From Ceratodon purpureus (lineage: Eukaryota; Streptophyta; Bryopsida; Pseudoditrichales; Ditrichaceae), in NCBI GenBank assembly GCA_014871385.1, contig MU104859.1, positions 1 through 64,000 of the forward strand: a DNA stretch of 64,000 bases, in the 5' to 3' direction. Below are positions 57,130-64,000 of this stretch, piece by piece (within the stretch, counting starts at the first letter, position 1; each line of letters starts with the position of its first letter). The position numbers and the translations under genes are program-made. A model generated the notes under the pieces. It was given only the letters and a program-made list of their open reading frames with translations. It did no database searches and was not told the DNA's origin.

Positions 57130-58100
57130 ATTTTATCCTACTAAACTATAAATACCGCTGCACTATCTACCTATCCCCAGACACCACAGAAAACCGTGAC
57201 GGTACTAATACACCATCTGAGTATTTCGCTCACACCAAGCCAAATAGATGGATACATTAAATTTTATAAAACCTCACAACAGTAGTGGCAGCAGTATCTC
57301 CCTATCCTCATATGCTAGCTTCTCGATACGGTTAACACAATCTAAGTATTCAGCTAACATCAAGCCAAATACATGGACACATTATATTTTATAAAACCTC
57401 ACAATTGAGTTTGCAGCAGTATCTCCCTATCCTCATATGCTAACCTCTCGATACCGCTAAGACAATCTAAGTATTTAGCTCACATCAAGCCAAATAGATG
57501 GACACATTAAACTTTAAAAACAATCACAACAATAGTGGCAGCTGTATCTACCTATCCTCACATGCTAACTTGTCGATACTAGGACAACATCTAAGTATTT
57601 AGCTCACATCAAGCTAAATGACAGCAATATTAACTATATAAAACATCACAATAGTAGTGGTAGATGTATCTACCTATCCTCACATGCTAACATGTGAATA
57701 CTAATTCACCATCTAAGTATTTAGCTCACATCAAGCCAAATGACAGCACTATAAACTATATGAAACATCACAATCGTAGTTGCTGCTGTATCTACCTATC
57801 CTATAATGTTAAGTCCTCGTTACTGAAACACTCTCTAGATATTTAGCTCACATCAAGCCAAATTGATGGACACATTAAATTTTATAAAACATCACAATAG
57901 TAGTGGCCGCAATATGTACCTATCCTCACAAGCTCACTTGTCGATTCTAATATGCCATATAAGCTACGCGATGGCACATTAAACTTTATAAAACCTCACA
58001 ATAGTAGTAACAACAACCTGTATTCAGACATAACCAACTTGTGATTATTAAGTATTTAGCTCACATCAAGCTAAATGAAGGACACATTGAAGTGACTAAA
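57130..58100. repeat. 123-bp tandem array downstream of the DUF7869 gene
   Basis: About eight monomers. TTTAGCTCACATCAAGC-type landmarks end near 57240, 57365, 57489, 57614, 57736, 57858, (57960 degraded) and 58072, giving a period of 122-125 bp. Shared blocks are ATTTTATAAAACCTCACAA, AGTAGTGGCAGC, CTACCTATCCTCA. The last monomer overlaps the stop codon of the adjacent minus-strand gene. Confidence 0.9.
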
Positions 58101-60915
58101 ACCTCACCAGAGTAGAAGTGATAACGTTTCTTGTGCCCACTGGAATACGAACTTTCGGATTGACAGTTTCCAACCTTATCTTTGATTTCCAACTAGTCAT
58201 AAGAGAATCCGTATCAATCCACTCTGGCGTGTGCTCTTCATCAGCTTCCCATTGCAGGGATCTTCCAGAATTCCACCCAACATAACAGTCGAGGACATCT
58301 TCGTTGGAAGAGAACGGTTTCCAGTACTGGACTTTAATACAATTTGGATGATTAACAGGGTCATCAAATGGATTTGACATAGCCCTTGCTACCCAAAACG
58401 GTCGCGAATCGTCATCAGCAGGCCGTACAATGAGAAAATACCCTTCGTATACATCCCGAGCCACTCGGAACGAAGGATTTGGCCGATCGCGATGCTGCCC
58501 AATGAATGGCTCATCTCTAGCAAACGCATCCCGCAACGTGCCGTCATCAAGGTATTCGTCCTCTGGAGCTGGAGAGAACCGCGATCGTGGCCAGAATCCA
58601 TCCCTTAAAACTGAAGGCAAAATGACATCTTCAGAAAGGGCTTGATGCACCCCCTTCCAATATCGTGATATGCCTTCATTCCTTCTTCGATACTCGCCCG
58701 ACAAATCTTCATTTGCCATAGTATCCCAATGGTTGATGAATCCTCCAATACCCCTAATGATTTCCTCTTTATTCTTCATGCTTTGCGCTGGTAAAGCATC
58801 TGGAGACCCGGAAGGCAAGCTTGGCCTGCCGTCACTTAACTCAGTCCACAACTTGATACCACCATTCTCTTTTGGTAGCCACTCGCTATCCGTGCAAACA
58901 AGCTTATATTGCATCATTGGCCATCCGTTTGCGTGCTTATAGAATTTAAATTGTTGGGCATTGGTATGCCCTTCTAAAGCTTCATCTCCAGAAGCAATAT
59001 GACCATCTATAAACCGCTTAAAATCTGGCACTTCCTCGATAAAATGTGGAATAACAGGCTCAGTTTCAGCATCCATGAACGATTTCATCAGCAAAGGTAT
59101 TGTGGGGTAGTCATTTTTCCTAAGCTTCATACTCCATCTTCCAAAGAGAGCATCAATATCATCATGTGTATGACCAACTAGCATAAAGTTCACATACACT
59201 TCCCGAAATATACCTCTAGCTACAAGAAGTGAAAAATAACAAAGCATGTATCTGTTCTTATTATCCGAGCACGCATTGTCCAGTTGGACATTTAGAATTG
59301 GAGGGAGTGGTTTCGGAGTAATCATATTTCTAGGAATAGGAGGAAGTGACGTGGTACATATATCGCCTCCATTCAAAACTGCCTCGAAAAGAGGTGCTAA
59401 ACGACCACCCGAAAACAAATCCCGTGAACATGTTTTTGGTACTGACTCAATATCACGTAGAAGTCTCGCAATACTTCCGACGGTGTGGTTGGAGTCACTC
59501 GGAAAAATATCAAGTCCATAATGCGCGTAACGTTGATCTCCGTGTCCATGAGCTATCATGCCCGTGACCTGCAATGGCAACTTGAAATAGGAATCTGTTG
59601 CCTTGTTCTTGTGCGAGTATGCAGGCGATGCTGTCTTCGAATGGTCCATTTTATCGTGGATCACCGTAACAACATTGTCAGGCTCCGTAAGAGAGCTATA
59701 TCGATTGGCGTAGTATAACTCCCGATGCGCCCGTTGAGCGGCAAGGTGCTCTGTTAGCTTCATCTTCCACAAGTCTTCTGCTCTGGAACCTTTCGTGCTA
59801 GCAGCTCTTAACGATTTCAATCTGTCACAGGTACCGCAGCGAGCAAAATTATCTCCAGGTTTCTTCACAGAGAACTCTGGAAATGAACGCCGCCTTATAT
59901 TGCTGATCCCGGAGACTGATACTTTCTTCAAACCCAGTTGGCCATTCACTATATTGACCTGAGACAACGAATCCTTCCATTTCCAGGACGGAGGTAACGA
60001 CATCGATACTACCTTCTCCCCGTTATCCAAGGTCTTCGACCTATGAGGCATCTGATCTGCAATACTATCCAGCATGCAACCCAATGTGGCTTTCGCTTGA
60101 ATTGTGTACGTACGTGGCTTCTTACTGCCCAAATTCCCATGATGATCTGCTCTAACACCTTGATCTGCAAGGCCTTGGTGACGGAAGAAGCTAGTCCGTG
60201 ATACTCCTAGAACTTTGTACCATGCAACGGGACATACATCAAGTCCCTCTAATGTGACAACTCGGTTCCCAGCGGGGTCAATGTGCATTTGCCGATGCAC
60301 ATCAAGCTGGGTATGTTTTTTAAAATAAACAGTCCCATCTCTCCAAAATTGATTTCTCAGGGCTTCGATTTTCTCACGGGGATAAAACTGAACACAATTT
60401 ATCCTACAACAGTTCTCGCTAGAAACCGCGGAAATAGACCTAGAGGACAGTTTATCTTCTGCTTTGGGCGTACTCGCAGGGAGGCGCGGTACTCTTGAGC
60501 TCTCGTATGGTCGCACTCCCACGCGCTTCCGTCCCCTCGACAAAGCTATGGCAGCATTATATTTCGCGACCTCGTCGTGGTCATACAATGACGCTCCATT
60601 CACAAATACGTTTCGTATATGCCATGCTCGAAGTGAAAACATCCATTCGGATGGAACGTCATCTTCACATAAGGACTCTGCGATTTGTACTGCCACTCGA
60701 TCGTCACCGAGAGCTGTTCCATCACTTCCAATGACAAGGTCGGAGTCCACGCTGTGACAGATGCCCTTTGCAACTATAGAGCCATACTCGTTCACAAGTG
60801 TAACACACTTAGTAATCCAAGATGATCTAGACAGACCATCACAGTGAACCACGTCGTCTGGCAGAGTAGGCTCCTGCGGAAATAGAGGATCTTCCACTTC
60901 AGAGAAGTTCTCCAT
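58096..60915 (-). CDS. DUF7869-type protein, probable transposase of an uncharacterised DNA element (939 aa)
   Basis: Uninterrupted frame from ATG 60915 to TAG; an AG acceptor lies just upstream (about 60945), so a 5' UTR intron is likely. Residues 33-115 (KCVTLVNEYGSIVAKG, then VAVQIAE) resemble the DUF8039-like module of plant transposon proteins. Residues 225-310 hold a CPVAWYKVLGVSRTSFFRH block typical of DUF7869 proteins, where a helical DNA-binding role is plausible. A Cys pair, FARCGTCDRL, follows at about 358. The DUF7869 core at 415-610 has HDKMDHSK, VQLDNACSDNKNRY and LVGHTHDDIDALFGRW, a spacing of acidic residues that suggests an RNase H-fold DDE enzyme. The catalytic role is inference. 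Arrays sharing TTTAGCTCA flank it on both sides, as expected if they are subterminal binding sites. It is intact, hence possibly young or still active. Confidence 0.72.
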   Translation of the reverse strand: MENFSEVEDPLFPQEPTLPDDVVHCDGLSRSSWITKCVTLVNEYGSIVAKGICHSVDSDLVIGSDGTALGDDRVAVQIAESLCEDDVPSEWMFSLRAWHIRNVFVNGASLYDHDEVAKYNAAIALSRGRKRVGVRPYESSRVPRLPASTPKAEDKLSSRSISAVSSENCCRINCVQFYPREKIEALRNQFWRDGTVYFKKHTQLDVHRQMHIDPAGNRVVTLEGLDVCPVAWYKVLGVSRTSFFRHQGLADQGVRADHHGNLGSKKPRTYTIQAKATLGCMLDSIADQMPHRSKTLDNGEKVVSMSLPPSWKWKDSLSQVNIVNGQLGLKKVSVSGISNIRRRSFPEFSVKKPGDNFARCGTCDRLKSLRAASTKGSRAEDLWKMKLTEHLAAQRAHRELYYANRYSSLTEPDNVVTVIHDKMDHSKTASPAYSHKNKATDSYFKLPLQVTGMIAHGHGDQRYAHYGLDIFPSDSNHTVGSIARLLRDIESVPKTCSRDLFSGGRLAPLFEAVLNGGDICTTSLPPIPRNMITPKPLPPILNVQLDNACSDNKNRYMLCYFSLLVARGIFREVYVNFMLVGHTHDDIDALFGRWSMKLRKNDYPTIPLLMKSFMDAETEPVIPHFIEEVPDFKRFIDGHIASGDEALEGHTNAQQFKFYKHANGWPMMQYKLVCTDSEWLPKENGGIKLWTELSDGRPSLPSGSPDALPAQSMKNKEEIIRGIGGFINHWDTMANEDLSGEYRRRNEGISRYWKGVHQALSEDVILPSVLRDGFWPRSRFSPAPEDEYLDDGTLRDAFARDEPFIGQHRDRPNPSFRVARDVYEGYFLIVRPADDDSRPFWVARAMSNPFDDPVNHPNCIKVQYWKPFSSNEDVLDCYVGWNSGRSLQWEADEEHTPEWIDTDSLMTSWKSKIRLETVNPKVRIPVGTRNVITSTLVRF

Positions 60916-60933
60916 ATTGTATCTCAATATCAC

Positions 60934-61194
60934 TTTGAAAACTGCACTAAAAAGGAAAATTGTTAGTAGATATAATAAGAACTTGGGAATAAACGGAAAT
61001 ATGCAAAATAAACTTATGATACATAACTTGTTCGCTAATTAGAAGCATGAAGTCCATTTGACCCTTTCGTTCACAATGATCTAAAGTAATCCACGGTACA
61101 AAAAGTTATAAACAATAAGCTCTTAGAATTATTAACCCATTTGCCTCACATAGAGCGAACCAACTCAAGCTTAATATACAATACCAATGACTCC
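60934..61194. other. 5' flank or 5' intron of the DUF7869 gene
   Basis: AT-rich and without frames. It ends with TTTTTAGTGCAG at about 60943-60954, a good splice acceptor 28 bp before the ATG. Confidence 0.4.
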
Positions 61195-62060
61195 GACATG
61201 AAAACCCATTTTAGCTCACAATGAGCTAAATAGATGAAGCTCACAATGAGCTAAGAAGATTTGGCTCAGAATAATCTTAGTAGATTTGGCTCACAATAAT
61301 ATTATTAGATTTAGCTCACAATGAGCTAAATAGGTTCAGCTCACAATTACTTCGATATGTTTCTCTCATAATGACCAATATCATTTCAAATAGAGAAAGC
61401 AAAATATTCATTCTCGGTTGACAGGTTTAGGTGACCGTCAACTATTCAGCTTAATCTGATTGGGAGCTAGATCAGATTAACACGCAATGATAATAACATC
61501 TTTAGCTCACACTGAACTAACCAAATTAGCTCATAGTGAGCTAAACCAATTTTGCTTATCCTTAGGTAAATCAATTTAGCATATTGTAAGCTAAATCAAT
61601 TTATCTTCTTGTAAGGAGACATCTACTTAGTTTATTGTGTACTGAATCTATTTAATTGATTGTGGATTTAACATATTTAGCTCATTGTGAGCTAAACCTA
61701 TTTAGCTCATTGTGAGCTAAACCTATTTAGCTCATTGTGAGCTAAACCTATTTAGCTCATTGTGAGCTAAACCTATTTACCTCATTGTTAGCTAGACCTA
61801 TTTACCTCATTGTGAGCTAAACCTATTTAGCTCATTGTGAGCTAAACCTATTTACCTCATTGTAAGCTATACCTATTTACCTCATTGTAAGCTAGACCTA
61901 TTTAGCTCATTGTGAACTAAACCTATTTAGCTCATTGTGAGCTAAACCTATTTAGCTCATTGTGAGCTAAATCAATTTAGCTCATTATGAGCTAAACCTA
62001 TTAAGCACATTCTGGACAATACCACCATCACTAATCGAGAGGTAAACCAATTTAGCTCAC
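61195..62060. repeat. AGCTCA palindrome region including a 25-bp array of 13 units
   Basis: 61195-61675 has scattered TTTAGCTCACAATGAGCTAA-type palindromes. 61676-62000 is a strict 25-bp tandem, 13 copies, each with 9-bp arms TTTAGCTCA and TGAGCTAAA around TTG. Some units carry TTTACCTCA. The same 9-mer is the landmark of the 123-bp array on the other side of the gene. Confidence 0.95.
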
Positions 62061-62635
62061 TGTGAGGTAATTAAAATTAATACACTTCAGATACGTGCCG
62101 TAATTAGTGGACCGAAAAATTAGGAAAACAGCATGGAGATTCTGCAATTATCATCTTCTCACCATTTGGGCGTAAGTGTCCTCACATGCAACTACCACAA
62201 CAGAAAAAGTTCAACAAGGGTTTCCCAAATCCGAATACGCGCACAATAAACACGACAATGTTTATGTTCACTCTAATGTACCAAATCTAGAATTCAAATA
62301 ACGGCAATGACGACGAATACTCACCAGAGAAGTTGTTGCCGATTCCTCCAAGCTACTTGCTTTGTCTCACTGACTCCACACACACCTTCAAAGTATACGG
62401 TTTATAGAGGTTTCCTACAGCGTAGAACGCAAACTTACAAGCATCGAAATTCAGTAGAAAACTAAGAATCCACCAAGGTCGCATACCTCCAGCAAAGACA
62501 TAACATAGTGAAACCCTAATATCTCTAAGAAGCTCTCTACACCTACACTCTCTGAAGGAATAAGAAAAAAAGAGCTCGCAATGAAGACTCAAGTTGTTAT
62601 ATCCCGAATCGAAAGGATCCTGAAACGGCTCTCAA

Positions 62636-63024
62636 ATTTGAGCGGGAAATCCATCGACCACCACTCTCGGCGGGAAATAGGACACTTTACAACTACATTC
62701 TCGATAGACCATTCGGTAGATGGAATGATATGAATGTTAGTCGTATTTTTGCTCTCAGCTAATAATAAGTTGACACGAATTTCAGTGGATGCGGCATGGG
62801 CATAAACATAGAAATAAAAATTTCAACGACTACGGCTGTTTTTGGAAAGAGTTAGATATGAGCAGTGAGAGAATAGTGGTCCCCGTTTGTTCTCGTTGCC
62901 TTTCCACTGAAATCCAGCACCTCGTCAGAATCCAATTACGACTTTCAAGGCAAACCGACAAAACAAGGATATGCTTTGACAATGAAGTATTAGGCGGGAA
63001 TTAATGGATCAAATAGATTTGGCG
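62636..63024. promoter_or_regulatory. cluster of four E2F-like GGCGGGAA motifs
   Basis: GAGCGGGAAAT (about 62641), TCGGCGGGAAAT (62677), TAGGCGGGAATT (62991) and TTTGGCGGGGAAAA (63018) occur in otherwise AT-rich DNA. E2F/DP factors bind TTTSSCGC-type sites of S-phase promoters. No gene is confidently attached; the nearest is the minus-strand DUF7869 gene 1.7 kb away. Confidence 0.4.
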
Positions 63025-63029
63025 GGGAA

Positions 63030-64000
63030 AACAATACTCTATGTTCTGATTTATTCATAAATACGTTAATAAATTTCATAAAAATTAATAAATTTAGCAT
63101 AAAAATATATATGAATAACATAAATACATAAATATGTATTTGAATAAGTATTCGTTGATATATATATATATATATATATATTTATTTATTTATTTATTTA
63201 TATATATTTATTTATTTATATATTAATATAAACACAGCACATTAACGTAATTGCAAAGATTACGATTATTAAAGCCACATATATTACGTAATCATATATG
63301 TATAATACTTGCATATAACAATGTATGATAGGTGTATATATGTATATACATTTAATACATGTTTAGAAATATGGTTTGAATTCTGAATCCAAAAAAATGG
63401 TGCTAATCATAAATATAGTAATCCTTGTCATTTGGTACTAAATTAAAAAAATTAACTTATGTTCATTACTTTTGACGTAAACTTGATACCATTTGTCTTG
63501 ATATGCTAATTTATTGAATCTTGCATTCTAAAATCTACCTTAAGAAAATAAATAAGATCCCATATTCCTTCAAAAAATAAATCACAAATTAAACATAACA
63601 TAATATATTAAAATTTTGGAATGATAAGTTTATGTATACATATATTACGTAATTTGTTTATACAATTATTACGTTTATATATGCATACATATTAAGTATA
63701 TTAAGTACTATAATATGCACTTCAATATACATATCATACAAATATAAACGTATATACATATACATTATTATTTATAATATTATTCATTTTTTGTTTTTGA
63801 GCTAACAAATACATGTTTAATTTACAATAGCAGCATTTGTTGTTACTCAAAATAATGTCCTTTAGTTATAAAAGGAAAAAATAAAACAACATTTCATGTA
63901 CAGTCATCTACAACTATAATTGGTTACATATTTTTTAAAATGCTATCATAATTTAATACATTTTCGGTAACCAAAATTCAAAGAACAACATTATAAATAA
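63030..64000. other. very AT-rich interval with microsatellite
   Basis: (TA)n followed by (TTTA)n at about 63155-63215. The rest is AT-rich with many TATATA and ACGTAAT motifs. No gene seen. Confidence 0.7.

Noticed and set aside
62353..62592. 79-codon minus-strand frame near the E2F-like sites
   Set aside because: No recognised motif, ordinary length for chance, and no support from neighbours.

Overview
The window is nuclear DNA from a green-lineage eukaryote, most probably a streptophyte (land plant or charophyte-grade alga). The evidence is many short GT-AG introns, CCCTAAA telomere-type repeats, a SUVR-class SET methyltransferase, relatives of plant GCN1 and UPL7, and a protein with two S-protein-homologue (self-incompatibility S1-like) domains. 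The species cannot be named from the sequence. Most of the window is repeats. Only four loci look like intact genes, and several others are clear fragments of housekeeping genes.

Layout. 0-3.6 kb: GC-rich ACACCGGTGT minisatellite arrays, a 236-bp tandem repeat and a 12-bp AT-rich minisatellite. 4.25-5.35 kb: first copy of a 1.1-kb dispersed duplication. 6.0-6.5 kb: small F-box-like gene. 7.2-12.6 kb (minus): a six-exon gene whose splice phases all agree, joining an acidic/coiled-coil/RING-like N-terminus, a 48-residue repeat, a Lys-rich linker and a SUVR pre-SET/SET/post-SET module. 13.65-20.85 kb (plus): intron-containing GCN1 copy lacking its N-terminus, about 800 central residues and its C-terminus, with a frameshift. 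21.1 kb: one beta-adaptin appendage exon. 21.55-24.25 kb: GC-rich 519-bp tandem array. 25.5-27.2 kb (minus): UPL7-like HECT fragment with an in-frame stop and no C-lobe. 27.6-34.9 kb and 40.4-44.45 kb: composite repeat units in which the same modules recur in the same order, with a decayed FMN-hydrolase-like fragment between them. 38.0-39.0 kb: intact secreted double-SPH gene. 39.19-40.26 kb: second copy of the 1.1-kb duplication. 44.45-53.25 kb: satellite-like 3.3-kb units (two nearly identical, one diverged) bounded by interstitial telomere repeats. 54.9-56.4 kb (minus): PiggyBac transposase with all catalytic aspartates and one premature stop. 57.1-62.1 kb: an intact 939-residue DUF7869-type protein, probably a transposase, lying between two different arrays that share the 9-mer TTTAGCTCA.

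How it fits together. The region resembles a transposon- and satellite-rich graveyard, possibly subtelomeric or pericentromeric. Genomic (not processed) fragments of GCN1, beta-adaptin, UPL7 and an FMN-hydrolase gene have been deposited and have decayed. The best candidates for new biology are the RING/SUVR fusion gene, the DUF7869 element with its flanking arrays, the tandem-SPH secreted protein, and the multi-module composite repeat family.
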